From the NCBI RefSeq assembly GCF_019703515.2, contig NC_059348.1, positions 20,665,656 through 20,729,655 on the forward strand: 64,000 nucleotides of DNA. Reading direction: 5' to 3'. The stretch is from Myxocyprinus asiaticus. Lineage: Eukaryota; Chordata; Actinopteri; Cypriniformes; Catostomidae. Shown one piece after another: positions 27,492 through 55,125 of this stretch (positions within the stretch are counted from its first letter, which is position 1; each line of letters starts with the position of its first letter). A program made the translations under genes and the position numbers. The notes under the pieces were generated by a model, which worked only from the letters and a program-made list of their open reading frames with translations, made no database searches and had not been told where the DNA came from.

Positions 27492-28853
27492 ATGAATATC
27501 CCGGTCTGCCTTTATAATACAACAGCAGTGACTAGTGCCTCACTTTAAAGCTTAAAAAAATAAATGACAGATTATGATATTCATTACATTTCATTTTGTA
27601 TTTCGCATAAGGAAGAAAGTTAAATGGGTTTAGAATGACATGAGGGTGAGTAAATTATGATGAAACTATTCCTTTAAGACTGGACTTGATATAATTTCAT
27701 ACAATTTCATCCCTCCTGGGATCAATGAAGTGGTTTAAAAAACACTTGGTTTAAATTCAAATTGATGATTTTTTTAGCATATCGGTGCAGTTTGTAGACT
27801 TCATGAAAACAACAATGGTGTTCAGTTAGTATTACGTTTGTACCCTTGAAAAATATCACTGTCAGTAAAATCAAAGAAATGACAGGAGTGAATATGGTTT
27901 ACATTAACTTTGCACAAATTCTATTTTGTTTCCATACAAAAGAGACAAAACAATATGACAATACTATGACAAACTGTACACATAGAAACAGAGTATGCAG
28001 CCTCTTCACTCAGAGTAGCCTGGTAATGTTACAGAAAGATTATTTCCATTATTTTACATAAAAATGAAATTTAAATAAATGGCAAAAAGCCACTTGGGGA
28101 AGGAAACAATCAAGAGTCCAGTTTTCTCTAGTAATAGACACAGTCTTCAAAATGATGCCTGTTCTGCATTGCCCATTACTTAGATTGACTTAAAGTTGCT
28201 TGACGATAGGATCTGACTCTGAGGATCTTAATGGTACACAAAATGTTTTAACATCACAATCATTAAGCCAAAAAAGGCAAGAGAGAAGAGGCTCAGGAAC
28301 TGGTACAAATTCAGTTACGGTTGGCTTTGCTCAGTGTAGAGGTGATGTTTGGGAAGGGGTGTCTCTAAAGCTTCTACAAAGAGTTGTACCATGCATCACA
28401 AATAAGTATTCTGGACCACAAATATAAGTCCATTACAAGAGATGTTTCTTCACACCATGATGAGCCACTCTTTCATCAGCTGGCATCTTCACCACAAACT
28501 GAGTAAAACCCAGAAATGTGAGGTGAGAACTAGTCCCCTGTACCATGGGTACATGTATGATCATGTCCAAAATCTGGATATCAGCAGGCGGCGTCAGGAG
28601 TTCCCACCACCTTCTATCTGATAGATCAGAGTGAAAAAACTAAACCATTGCCACCAATAAAGGTTGGCTAAAATGGTTAGCACAGAGTTCCACTCAGATT
28701 TTTTTTTTTTATGTGCATCCAGGCACCTGTCCAAGCCTGCATAATTAGGCCATGAAGGAAGCTGTTATCGTGGCCATGTGTGGTTCTTTTTGTCTGTCAT
28801 TATTGCAGTCAGTTTTTGCCCCCATGTGCCCTGGAAAGTGGGCGTGACTAATC
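27492..28853. other. wdr33 3' flank and probable 3' UTR
   Basis: A partial MITE-like end occurs at about 27600-27675. The remaining 1.1 kb before the wdr33 stop shows no coding exon on either strand and is probably its 3' UTR. I could not fix a minus-strand polyadenylation hexamer with confidence. Confidence 0.45.
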
Positions 28854-43890
<15,037 letters not shown>

Positions 43891-43909
43891 GGTGACAGTT
43901 CTGTAACAC

Positions 43910-46894
43910 CTGAGGATGTGAAGGGGAGGCCATTTACTTGGGGTTTCTGACATCAGCTAACTTTAATTGAACACAACCCAAAAATCATGTCAAACATTTT
44001 GCATGAAATTATCACATTTAACCATAGGTAACCAACCTCTGATTATTGAAATATTAAACCAGTGTCCAGCAACACATAAAAGGAATCAGTGAATAACTTG
44101 CTTGTTACTTGCTTAACTTATGACTTAAAATGTAATTTGCTCTCATCTCCCAATGCTAATGCCCTCCAAATCACAATCTTATCCATATTAAACCTCTGTA
44201 ACAAATTTCTCTTATTCTCCTTAAAACAGTTAGGCTATTTTATGGGGTACGCTATATCAATATATTCTGTGGACTGCATGCCTTAGCTTTGTAACAAAGA
44301 AATATGATACTGTAATCAACAAAAGAGGTTTTGAGGATGGGATAAGACTACTAAACAGGAAAAACCAGAGTGTTCATGATATGTAAAGATGGATGACAAA
44401 CTACAGGATAGGTAAAAGATTGTAAATATTGTAAAGAAATTGCTTATTAAAAATTTTGTTGGTTTCTGTAAAAAGTTTATTTAAATGTAAACAGTTCACT
44501 GCAAGTACTAATGGCAAAATCAAGTAGACTGATTGTATAACTTTTCCCCACAAACACCCTGATGTTACTCAGAGATGAGCAATATATACTTAATATTTAC
44601 CATATATTCTATATCAATTTATTGGAGATGTAAGACTAACCAACACTGTGAATGTCCCAATGATTTCGCAATAATGCACTTTTTACTCTGCCACTAACTT
44701 TCATAAAGACTGTAAGACTCATCGGTATGAGAGCATCATGACAGATAGTTTTAAATGAGATGTTATTGAAATGTATGTGGTAAAAACATCAAGACAGTTA
44801 GGTTAACTCTAGGTAAGATTCATTTTCTGTTACAGCTAATTTCTTGAAAGCACAGATTCAACACTCAACTGCAGCACTCAAAAATGTTCATGGAAGTCCC
44901 TGTGCGACAATTAACATACTATTAAATGTTTAGTAAATAATATAAGTAGATAAAAAATTGCAGTTTATTTCTATTTATTATAATGATAGAAAATAAATCT
45001 GATAACAGATTGTTGTATTAATTTAGTGAAAAATGGCGTGGCCTTAAATATATGAAGAACTACATTTTACTGTATTATACTTTTTGCTTTAATCATTTGT
45101 AATCTACTTGGCAACAGCGCCTTTTGGTTGAAATGGTTCCTTTGAAAAAACAAACCAAAGACATTTCAAAGTAAGTAAATAAATATATTGAGATTTTAAA
45201 TACCGTCAAAACATTTTTTTTTTTGAGTTTCTATCTCCCAACTCTATTGTAACCAGACATGTGCAACTACTATACACTGTACAAAGGCTAGATGATGGAT
45301 TGAGGAAATTATACCCCAGAGGCTTTTATCCTTTAAAAACATATATAAACATAACCAAATTAATTCCCTCATGAGTTTGCAAAACACACACACTGTCATT
45401 AAAACGTAAAAGCCTTGAAAAATACAGAGGTTTTCAAAGATTTACTGGCATGAAAATTCCATTATTTTGCATGTCAGAAAACTGAAACTGATGTGAAGTG
45501 TCTAAAATAGTGCAAAAAAGTTTTGAAAGCAACATGTTTTTCAAAGAAAATTTTCAGAAATTATTTAGCCATAAATGTCAACTTGAGATTCAACATTCGA
45601 TTTTTAATGTTATTAATTTGATTGGAGTTATAAAAACAAACAAAAAAAAAAACAAATAAAACTTGTAAATAAAAGTTATTTTCTCTTGATCTCACTTCAG
45701 AAAACTTAAAACGGATTTTATTGGTGGATAACACTGATGTTATTTAAACAACATTAGAGCAGAATAGGGCCAAAGTAGCTACTGGGCAATACATGGACTG
45801 GACTTTCACAACTGGTATATGATAGAGTATAATATCTTTTGTCACGTGTCACAAGTAGTAATAAAATGATGTTAATCTGTGATATAGGCCTAATCAATTA
45901 GTTATCACTATATAGACATTTCATAAACTTGTACCAAATAATTATTTGAATTGTATTTCCTCACCACAGAAAATCTCAAAAACCCAATAACCTCGAGAAT
46001 TTAAGTTAAAATGAAACAAAATAAAGTTTGTCCTGCACACTTGTAACAGGGTCTTCCAGTGAAACAGAAATGTCAATAATGAAAAACACATGAACTCTTG
46101 AGCAAGTATGAGGTAAAGCGCAATTAAGTACCTGAGCCTAAACTTATTGATAAATTAACACATTTATAAATAATGATAGCCAGCCGATAACAATATTGTA
46201 TGAGACTCAGTGAAGCAACAGTAAATACAGTTCGACTCTATTTTTCAGTAAACCTTGGATATGCGACTTTAATACTTTATTCCTGTCGATTTAGTGGCAT
46301 GGTGGTACAATGCAAACACATCGTCCAAACAATGCAGTTTCGCTAAATGCTAAAAGCCATCGACTTTAAAGCAATGTAAAGGTGTCTAGCAACATCTGGA
46401 GTTATATTAGTACCGTTGACGGGTTTGTGAAGGCCAGTAAGACATGAAAATTGAGTTGAAAGTCGATTCTTAAAGGTGGCGCGTTACATTCCGCACTGTT
46501 ACAATAATCCAGAGCTCAACAACGAAACCAACACACGTGATTCAACTCTTAACGACGCTTATCTATTACATTTAGACACTAAAAACAAAACGTGACTTGG
46601 CTGCTGCTGCTATATAATTGATACCTGTCGTCTGGTGTTGCTCGAGGTTGTCTGTTAGCCGTTAGCCAGCTAACACACAACAAGCAGGCCCTCATAAACA
46701 GGCCACATTTCCACTGTCTAACACCATAATGACAGAACACCCCTCCTGATAACAAATAAAAGTGACTTTGGTTTACTTGAGAGCAGAAATTGTCCGCTTC
46801 ATAATACAAATGAGTGCTGTGAGAGCGGTCATTTCTTCCCTGTCTCCCGCACAGTGTGTTTAAATGGCGCCCGGTCAATACTTGAGAAACTCAC
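43910..46894. other. wdr33 intron 1
   Basis: 3-kb intron between the 5' non-coding exon and the ATG exon. AT-rich. No repeats with clear ends and no coding potential recognised. GC content rises toward 46800, near the promoter. Confidence 0.75.
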
Positions 46895-47060
46895 CCAAAA
46901 TATCCAGTGCTGACTGAGTCTATATATCTACATTTAATACGCGACTCTTCCTTGTGGAGACTGTTGTATTCTTTTTCTGAAACTTAAAAGTCAACTGTCT
47001 CCAAACTGTCCTTTTTGCATTAAATTACCCCCCTGCCTCCATCTCGAGGCTTCCTCTCAT
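46895..47060 (-). other. wdr33 5' non-coding exon (right limit approximate)
   Basis: A donor GGGTGAGT on the minus strand ends the exon at 46895, which would join the acceptor at 43910-43911. The transcription start was not determined. The right limit is a guess before the CRE at 47092. Confidence 0.5.
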
Positions 47061-47091
47061 CTAGCTACTTTCAACACACGAAACAACGTCA

Positions 47092-47099
47092 TGACGTCA
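47092..47099. promoter_or_regulatory. palindromic CRE/ATF site near the wdr33 promoter
   Basis: TGACGTCA, followed by ACGTAACGGCGGGAGG with an E2F-like GGCGGGA. The position just upstream of the presumed wdr33 start suits a housekeeping, possibly bidirectional promoter. Binding is inferred from the motif only. Confidence 0.5.
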
Positions 47100-47174
47100 G
47101 ACGTAACGGCGGGAGGACTGCGTCACTGCTTGCTTGTTTATTCATTCACATGTCAGTCAAAAGCAGGTGTGGAT

Positions 47175-47598
47175 TATGGAGGGAACTCCGTGCCGAAACC
47201 CAAGCGTCCAACAGACAGACCGAACATCTTGTGTTTTGAGCGTCTTACACAGGGGGTGACCCACTTGAGGACTTCACGTGGCGACCTGACGAGACGTCAA
47301 CGTCTAGAAATTAACTGTTTTTTTTAACTAGGTAAGGAGCCAAGCTGTTGTTTAAAGACTATAAATGGACAATACAGGCACTAGATGTAGATATTTTATA
47401 CCTAAAACAATACTCAACCATTTTCCTGCATGCTGTTGTACTTCCCTCAATAAGCATTTAGAGAAAGGTGTTGCAGGCTATTTTAAGTCATTCTGAGTTA
47501 TGAACTAATAGCTATAAAAAGCTACCACCTGTCTATCATGACTTTCTCTGATAATTTTGAAAGAAACTTACATACTACATTCCATGACAGAAGAATCT
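47175..47598 (+). repeat. left terminal inverted repeat of the composite element
   Basis: Collinear, roughly 85-90% by eye, with the reverse complement of 62632-63022. Shared blocks include AACCCAAGCGTC, GGAGCCAAGCTGTTGTTTAA, GCATTTAGAGAAAGGTGTTG and AAAAAGCTACCACCTGTCTA. Confidence 0.9.
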
Positions 47599-49552
47599 AA
47601 AGTCCTGTTTTCATTTTTCAAAGTCAACGCGCGCGCTGTTGTATTCTAGAAGTGAAAGGCAAATTTCATGACTGAAAATGGGGTAACAGAACCTATGTTT
47701 GTTGTTTTTTTTATATCTTTATGAACACAACCACCTACTGTTATTTCTATTAATAAATAATATTCTATTTGTGAGAGAGTTTTCATTTTGAATATTGTAG
47801 ACTTTTGGAAGAAATGTGTGCTCACTCACATAACTGTGATTATATAGGCTAAATATGCGACCGTTCTCACAAGGCACATATTGATCATATTTCTCTTTTT
47901 TCCGCTTAGTCCAGCTTTCTTTTAGAAATGCAGTTGTGTGATTTGGTCACTAGAGAGCTCCGTTGTCCACTTTAGTTCAGCTGTTTAGAGTAAACTAAAT
48001 CTGATGGTTTTCTGTCCCAACAAGTACACTTTCACCACAATTTAATGAGAAAAGATAAAAATAAATTGTAGATAAAAAAAAACATCACAAGTTTTTAGGT
48101 TTTATTTTTGTCTTAAATTCACCCCCATTATAGCAGGGGGAACACATCCTCACAGCTGAGAATTATTCTGTCAGATACTGTTCCCTCTGTGTTCAATAAG
48201 AAAGAAAGCTCATATATGTGTCAAATTCATACTGCTGACTTGTTTCCCCACAACAGGTAAGTCCTGTAATATTTGGCCTGCTATCCCTAAATTTGTCCAT
48301 TAAAGAAGAGGGAACACATCCTGACAATGTGCTGAGAATGTTACTGTCAGATACTGTCCCCACTCTGTTCAATAAGAAAGAAAGCTCACACAAGTATTAC
48401 ATGGAAGACTTTAATAACATTACAAAATAAATTGTGCATACTTGCCTTTTAGAATATACAATACAGTTGACTTTAGTTTAAACCGTCATGGTAGCCTTGC
48501 TGTCTACATGTTTTTCACACAAGTTATAGATGGTGATAATTTGTTTTATATCACTACAAATTTCAGTAAATACAAAAATAAATGGCAAAATGGGCAATAT
48601 TTAACACATTACAAAAAACTGAAGAAAACAATATACCTTTTAAGTTGTGGGAATGAAATAAATATTATAAATAATATATATAAATATAATGGAAAATCAA
48701 AGTAATTCAAAACAAAACATTCAAAATCAAGGAAAAACAAACAATATCAATATCAAAATTACAAGTATGTAACATTAAATATTACATTAAACTTTATACA
48801 TTTTTTTTTCTTTGTCTGTTTTTTGGTCTTTTAGTTCCTTTGTTTCTCACTGAGATTCAGCATGCTGCACACAGAAATGTATCCTCTATCTTTGGCCTTT
48901 CTACACACATATGGTGAAACCAGGCATCACAGGATTTCTGTAGAGTAAAAACATTTTAACAATTGTGTTATAATGTAAACATCAATGTTAATTCCTTCAA
49001 CAATATTAGCTTGAGAAATAGTGTTTTTGAAGCCAGTGCTGCAGTGCTTGCCACTTGGGGGACTATTTAGGGAACAAGAGTGATAACCCCATGTTTATTG
49101 AAGGTAATTTGCTGAAAAATATCCAAGGGTGAATTAAGCTGCCAGTACGGAAACTGTTGTGTCAGTAGCAGATACAATGTATGTACAGTAAGTAAATTTA
49201 ATACTCTTGTTATTTGTAATTGGTATTTTAAGCCTTGCACAAAAGAGTAAATTCCTGACCTTATGAATGCATGAGTGATAATCATTTTGATTCAAATGCA
49301 CACTTAGTAGCTTCATCTGAGCTCTTCAACTCACAAGCACTTACCAAAACCCATTCAATACCTTACAATACCTTGCTGGTGTTAATACTGAACAATTTTT
49401 ATTGTTCCCTGCTATAATGGACAAATTTAGGGGTAGAAAGCTAAAAATCACAGGAATTTGGAATTTTGATATTGATATTGTTTATGTTTTTCCTTGATTT
49501 TGAATGTTTTGTTTTAAATTACTTTGATTTTATATATATATATATATATATA

Positions 49553-51139
49553 CAGGTGCATCTCAATAAATTAGAATGTCGTGGAAAAGTTCATTTATTT
49601 CAGTAATTCAACTCAAATTGTGAAACTCGTGTATTAAATAAATTCAGTGCACACAGACTGAAGTAGTTTAAGTCTTTGGTTCTTTTAATTGTGATGATTT
49701 TGGCTCACATTTAACAAAAACCCACCAATTCACTATCTCAAAAAATTAGAATATGGTGACATGCCAATCAGCTAATCAACTCAAAACACCTGCAAAGGTT
49801 TCCTGAGCCTTCAAAATGGTCTCTCAGTTTGGTTCACTAGGCTACACAATCATGGGGAAGACTGCTGATCTGACTGTTGTCCAGAAGACAATCATTGACA
49901 CCCTTCACAAGGAGGGTAAGCCACAAACATTCATTGCCAAAGAAGCTGGCTGTTCACAGAGTGCTGTATCCAAGCATGTTAACAGAAAGTTGAGTGGAAG
50001 GAAAAAGTATGGAAGAAAAAGGTGCACAACCAACCGAGAGAACCACAGCCTTATGAGAATTGTCAAGCAAAATCGATTCAAGGATTTGGGTGAACTTCAC
50101 AAGGAATGGACTGAGGCTGGGGTCAAGGCATCAAGAGCCACCACACACAGATGTGTCAAGGAATTTGGCTACAGTTGTTGTATTCCTCTTGTTAAGCCAC
50201 TCCTGAACCACAGACAACGTCAGAGGCGTCTTACCTGAGCTAAGGAGAAGAAGAACTGGACTGTTGCCCAGTGTTCCAAAGTCCTCTTTTCAGATGAGAG
50301 CAAGTTTTGTATTTCATTTGGAAACCAAGGTCCTAGAGTCTGGAGGAAGGGTGGAGAAGCTCATAGCCCAAGTTGCTTGAAGTCCAGTGTTAAGTTTCCA
50401 CAGTCTGCGATGATTTGGGGTGCAATGTCATCTGCTGGTGTTGGTCCATTGTGTTTTTTGAAAACCAGAGTCACTGCACCCGTTTACCAAGAAATTTTGG
50501 AGCACTTCATGCTTCCTTCTGCTGACCAGCTTTTTAAAGATGCTGATTTCATTTTCCAGCAGGATTTGGCACCTGCCCACACTGCCAAAAGCACCAAAAG
50601 TTGGTTAAATGACCATGGTGTTGGTGTGCTTGACTGGCCAGCAAACTCACCAGACCTGAACCCCATAGAGAATCTATGGGGTATTGTCAAGAGGAAAATG
50701 AGAAACAAGAGACCAAAAAATGCAGATGAGCTGAAGGCCACTGTCAAAGAAACCTGGGCTTCCATACCACCTCAGCAGTGCCACAAACTAACCACCTCCA
50801 TGCCACGCCGAATTGAGGCAGTAATTAAAGCAAAAGGAGCCCCTACCAAGTATTGCGTACATATACAGTAAATGAACATACTTTCCAGTAGGCCAACAAT
50901 TCACTAAAAATGTTTTTTTTTTTATTGGTCTTATGATGCATTCTAATTTTTTGAGATACTGAATTGGTGGGTTTTTGTTAAATGTGAGCCAAAATCATCA
51001 CAATTAAAAGAACCAAAGACTTAAACTACTTCAGTCTGTGTGCGCCGAATTTATTTAATACACGAGTTTCACAATTTGAGTTGAATTACTGAAATAAATG
51101 AACTTTTCCAAGTCATTCTAATTTATTGAGATGCACCTG
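49553..51139 (+). mobile_element. Tc1-like transposon, 1587 bp
   Basis: TA duplication at 49551-49552 and 51140-51141, with terminal inverted repeats CAGGTGCATCTCAATAAATT and its reverse complement at the right end. Longer subterminal inverted repeats (TTCATTTATTTCAGTAATTC) extend for about 200 bp. It inserted in the TA-rich stretch of the right arm of the inner fold-back. Elements with these ends are known widely from fishes and lampreys. Confidence 0.95.
49816..50871 (+). pseudogene. Tc1-like transposase with one internal stop
   Basis: One frame from 49816 to 50871, about 350 codons, broken only by TGA at 50236-50238. The position (RRLT-stop-AKEKKNW) is one where the family has Trp, so a single G-to-A change explains it. 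N-terminal helix-turn-helix (TFIAKEAGCSQSAVSKHV), then the catalytic core with FSDESKF (first D), FQQDLAPAHTA (second D) and NSPDLNPIENLWG (E): a complete DDE triad. No frameshift was seen. The true start could be the second ATG (MGKTADLTVVQKT), 12 codons in. Confidence 0.92.
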
Positions 51140-51927
51140 TATATTTATTTTATTCCCACAACTTAAAAGGTATATTGTTTTCTTCAATTTTTTGTAATGT
51201 GTTAAATATTGCCCATTTTGCCATTTATTTTTGTATTTACTGAAATTTGTAGTGATATAAAACAAATTATCACCATCTATAACTTGTGTGAAAAACATGT
51301 AGACAGCAAGGCTACCATGACGGTTTAAACTAAAGTCAACTGTGTTGTATATTCTAAAAGGTAAGTATGCACAATTTATTTTTTAATGTTATTAAAGTCT
51401 TCCATGTAATACTTGTGTGAGCTTTCTTTCTTATTGAACAGAGTGGGGACAGTATCTGACAGTAACATTCTCAGCACATTGTCAGGATGTGTTCCCCCTT
51501 CTTTAATGGACAAATTTAGGGATAGCAGGCTAAAAATCACAGGACTTACCTGTTGTGGGGAAGGTTTTAAGACAAAGATAAAACCTAAAAACTTGTGTGA
51601 TGTTATTCTTTTATCTACAATTTCTTTTGACCTTTTCTCAGTAAATTGCGGTGAAAAAAGTTTACTGCACTTTGTATGAAGTTAGTTGATAAATAAAAGC
51701 TATTTATGACATTATTTGTGAAAACTCCAGACTTGACAGCATTTTTCAGAAATGCCTAAAACTTTTACACAGTACTGTATATTAAACATTTCATAAACAG
51801 TTTAAAGCAGTTCAGAAAATTTTCTAATACATTGACACCATCTTCTGGACAATAATGGCACTACATTATACAATTGTACAATAATGTAATTCTTAACTAC
51901 GGTATATCAAACTTATAAGGTAAAATG

Positions 51928-52296
51928 GTGATTGTCACATCATCTGCTGTCTCTTATCCTAGCCAGTTCACACGATCCTCATCCCCTGAATACTAACCCC
52001 TCACTGGACTACAACCCCCATCATGCATTGCCTCCTGCCATTATCTCTCACACCTGTTCATTATTACTCATTATCTGTGTATTTAAGCCCTGGAGTTCTA
52101 TCATTTTGTGTGAAGTCTTGCCAGTTCTTTCTCAGTCTGCAATTCTAAGCGTTTATCCCTGTTTTGGATTTTTGACTTGTGCCTGTTTATTGTGGATTTT
52201 GCCTCCGAATTTCTCCTTTTGGATTTGTCTGCCTCACTGGACTGCTTTCTGGTTTTTGGCCTTTTTGCCTGTTTGATCACTCTATTAAACCTGCAT
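51928..52296 (+). repeat. probable 5' LTR of the gypsy element
   Basis: Starts TGATTGTCACATCATCTGCT. It carries a TATA-like GTATTTAAGCCCTGGAGTTC and an ATTAAA signal (about 52283) just before the gag start at 52297. No 3' LTR copy was found near 62480, so this call rests on position and internal signals only. Confidence 0.5.
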
Positions 52297-53613
52297 ATGG
52301 ATCCTACATCTGCCTCTCAGTCTGATTCATTACAGAAGACTTCGCCTCCAATGGATCCAGCAGATTTTTCTTCTTTACATAAGGCATTCAATGATCAGTC
52401 GGGTCTACTAGCCTCCCACCACCATCGGCTGGAACAACTCTCTACCGCTATGGAAGAAGTATTAAGTTTTCTATGGGCGGCTCCTCCCAGTAGACCCTCA
52501 GGGCTGAGTGATATTGCAGCACCAGTGGCCCCACAACCTGTATCACCTAGCACCCCTCCACAGTTGTAGTTTTCATCCTCCTCACCTGGCTCTTCCAGAA
52601 AAATTTAATGGCACTCCTGGTCAGTGTGAGGGTTTTCTGCTGCAATGTTCCATATATATTGCCCAATGCCCTTCCTATTTCCCCACCGAAATCTCTAAAG
52701 TGGGTTTCATTACATCACTGCTCACTGGCAGAGCATTAGAGTGGGCAGCGGCAGTGTGGAATCCGTGATTCATTTGATTTGTTCACATCACAATTTAAGA
52801 GTGTTTTCCAAATTCCAGTGGGAGGCGAGGATGTCGAGGATCGACTCATTCGATTCATACAAGGTGGGGCCACAGCAGCCAATTATGCCCTAACCTTCCG
52901 CACACTTGCCGCTTCAAAGACTATATACCGTAATGAATTATCTCTCCAACTACAGACTGAAATGGCCAATTGAGATGATAACCTCTCCCTGGATCAATTT
53001 ATCTCACTCTCCATTATGATCGACAATTTTCCCACACCTCTGTTAAGACCACACCTTCAGCCATGACTTAATTTACATTTTTACATTTGGCAGACACTTT
53101 TATCCAAAGCAACAGTCCCTTATTACAGGGACAATCCCCCTAGACAATCCCCCTAGAGCAACCTGGAGTTAAGAGCCTTGCTCGAGGACACAATGGTGGT
53201 GGCTGTGGGGATTGAACCAACAACCTTTTGCTTACCAGTTCAGTGCTTTAGTCCACTACACCACCACTTCACCTGAACCCATGCAATTGGGCCATTCATG
53301 GCTGACTAGGGAGGAGTGACAGTGACGTATTAATGCTCGCATGTGTCTGTACTGTGGAGAGCCAGGCCATTTCCTCTCCTCCTGCCTGCTTCACCCTAAA
53401 AATTCGATGAGTGAAGATGCTGTGTTTCCTCTAGTAAATAGAAGTTTATGTGTTGAAGTCCAAGTTAGTTCCAGTGCTAACTCTATTTCAGTCAGCGCTC
53501 TCATTGACTCGGGGGCTGCTGGAAATTTAATTGATTCTCACATTTGTGAACTACTTTCTATAGTGACAATTCCTTGTGTACCTTCAGTGTCTGTTACAGC
53601 ACTAGGTGGATGA
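52297..53613 (+). pseudogene. gypsy gag and protease remnant
   Basis: ATG at 52297 (MDPTSASQSDS). Frame breaks at about 52567 and 52767, and a stop at 52972-52974. A SINE interrupts at about 53078-53275. A CCHC zinc knuckle (CLYCGEPGHFLSSC, from 53344) and an aspartic protease motif (LIDSGAAGN, about 53503) remain. The capsid-like [20 protein letters not shown] is recognisable. Confidence 0.88.
53078..53275 (-). repeat. tRNA-derived SINE inserted in gypsy gag
   Basis: On the minus strand, the tRNA-like head GGTGGTGTAGTGGACTAAAG and B-box-like GGTTCAATCCC are followed by the common fish tail (TTTACATTTGGCAGACACTT on plus). It interrupts gag just before the zinc knuckle. Confidence 0.82.
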
Positions 53614-53924
53614 CCACTTTGCACAGGCACCACTCAACTCATAACCCAACCTGTCTCTCTGCAAGTAGGAAGCTTACATCAAGAACATCTTCAATTTTTG
53701 GTCACCAACACCCCCTCCAATCCTATCGTTCTGGGTTACCCTTGGTTAGCTAAACATGATCCACAAATTTCCTGGGTTAATGGAGAGATTACCAAGTGGA
53801 GAACATCCTGTTTTCCTCGTGTCTCTGAACCATCCTACCCATAGAACTCAGCATCACTAAAGTCACCCCAGTACCTGTACCAGAACCCTCATTCATTCCT
53901 GCACGCTACCACGATCTTCTCTCT

Positions 53925-54835
53925 GTGTTCAGCAAGACTAATGCAACCCAATTACCACCTCATCACTTGGTTGACTGTGCGATTGACCTCCTTCCTGGCA
54001 CCATGCCACCTAAAAGCCGCATATACCCCCTATCCAACCCTGAGACCAAGGCCATGGAGGAGTATATAGAGGAAGCTCTTCACTGTGGGCATATTTGTCC
54101 TTCCACCTCTCCTGCGGCAGCGGGTTTCTTTTTCATGGAGAAGAAAGATGGGGGTCTCCGTCCTTGCATTGATTACCGTGGACTAAACGCAATCACCATT
54201 AAGTTCCCCTATCATCTTCCTTTGGTTCCCGCCGCCCTAGAACAACTACGAGAGGCTAAAGTATTCACCAAATTGGAGTTGCGTCATGCCTATAACTCAT
54301 TCGTATCAACGAGGGGGACGAATGGAAGACTGCCTTCATCACACACTCAGGTCACTATGAATATTGTGTCATGCCTTATGACCTTTCTAACTCACCTTCG
54401 GTGTTTCATGCTTTTATGAATGAAATCTTCAGAGACTTGCTGAATCATTGTGTCATAGTTTACATTGATGATATCCTCATCTATTCACCCTCCCTGGAAG
54501 TCCATAGGAGAGATGTCCGGGAAGTCTTGCTTCGCCTCAAGAACAATCACTTGTTCATCAAAGCTGAGAAATGTGTGTTTCATGTCACCGCTACTACATT
54601 CCTGGGGTACGTGATCAGTCTGGAAGGAGCACATATGGACAATGCCAAAGCCGAAGCTGTCAGGAACTGGCCCCATCCTCACACAGTTAAGGAACTCCAA
54701 AGGTTTCTGGGCTTTGAAAACTTCTGTAGAAGGTTTATTCGTGACTTCAGTTCCATCGCAGCCTCTCTACTCAAAGGCAAACATCCTGGTTACTTTCATA
54801 ACCTCCGTTCCCTGATGGAGGGAACAAGACGTTGT
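53925..54835 (+). pseudogene. gypsy reverse transcriptase, left part
   Basis: RT fingers and palm: [20 protein letters not shown] (about 54123), then a frameshift near 54300, then the catalytic box YIDDILIYS (about 54461), and a thumb/connection ending [12 protein letters not shown]. The frame is lost where the DIRS element begins. Confidence 0.92.
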
Positions 54836-55010
54836 GTCAATGTAGTGACACTAGGGGGTCACTCTTGGGAGCCCCAAACTCCTCTGCTTTTTTGAAAAAA
54901 GGCTAATGAGAATTGGTGAGTGGAATTTGCATGCCACTCCCTCGGACATATGGGTATAAAAGGAGCTGGCATGCAACCACTCATTCAGGTTTTGTGCTGA
55001 GGAGCCGAGA
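54833..55010. repeat. DIRS inverted terminal repeat, left copy
   Basis: Collinear with the reverse complement of 60630-60828: TGACACTAGGGGGTCACTCT, GGAATTTGCATGCCACTCCC, TATAAAAGGAGCTGGCATGC. The TATAAAAG is a TATA-box-like motif in both copies. Confidence 0.9.
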
Positions 55011-55059
55011 CCAGGTCCCGGCCCTTTCAGCGGGTAGTTCAGCATTGTGGCAAGTAACC

Positions 55060-55125
55060 AGAACATTCCCTATCTGTCACTCACACAACATTGTGTCAAT
55101 GTAGTGACACTAGGGGACCCTATAC
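55060..55125. repeat. DIRS internal complementary region
   Basis: CATTCCCTATCTGTCACTCA is the complement of the outermost right end (GAGTGAGTGACAGATAGGGA, about 60831-60851), and TTGTGTCAATGTAGTGACAC repeats the left outer end. The arrangement matches the circular-junction template of DIRS elements. Confidence 0.8.

Larger units (their letters stand above)
48020..51665. repeat. inner fold-back repeat interrupted by a Tc1-like element
   Basis: Left arm about 48020-48760. The right arm runs from about 49465 to 51665 with the Tc1-like element removed. Shared blocks in inverted orientation include GGTAGCCTTGCTGTCTACAT and GATGGTGATAATTTGTTTTA. A smaller unit (GGGACAGTATCTGACAG…AACACATCCTG) occurs twice in the left arm and once in the right. 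The loop (48761-49464) has no recognised gene. Confidence 0.85.

Noticed and set aside
47091..47327. 78-codon open frame beside the wdr33 promoter, considered as the first exon of a divergent gene such as polr2d
   Set aside because: No similarity to POLR2D, and most of it lies in the outer inverted repeat.
48020..51665. Repeated units as a CRISPR-like array
   Set aside because: The units are few, irregular and inverted, in a vertebrate genome; they belong to a fold-back element.
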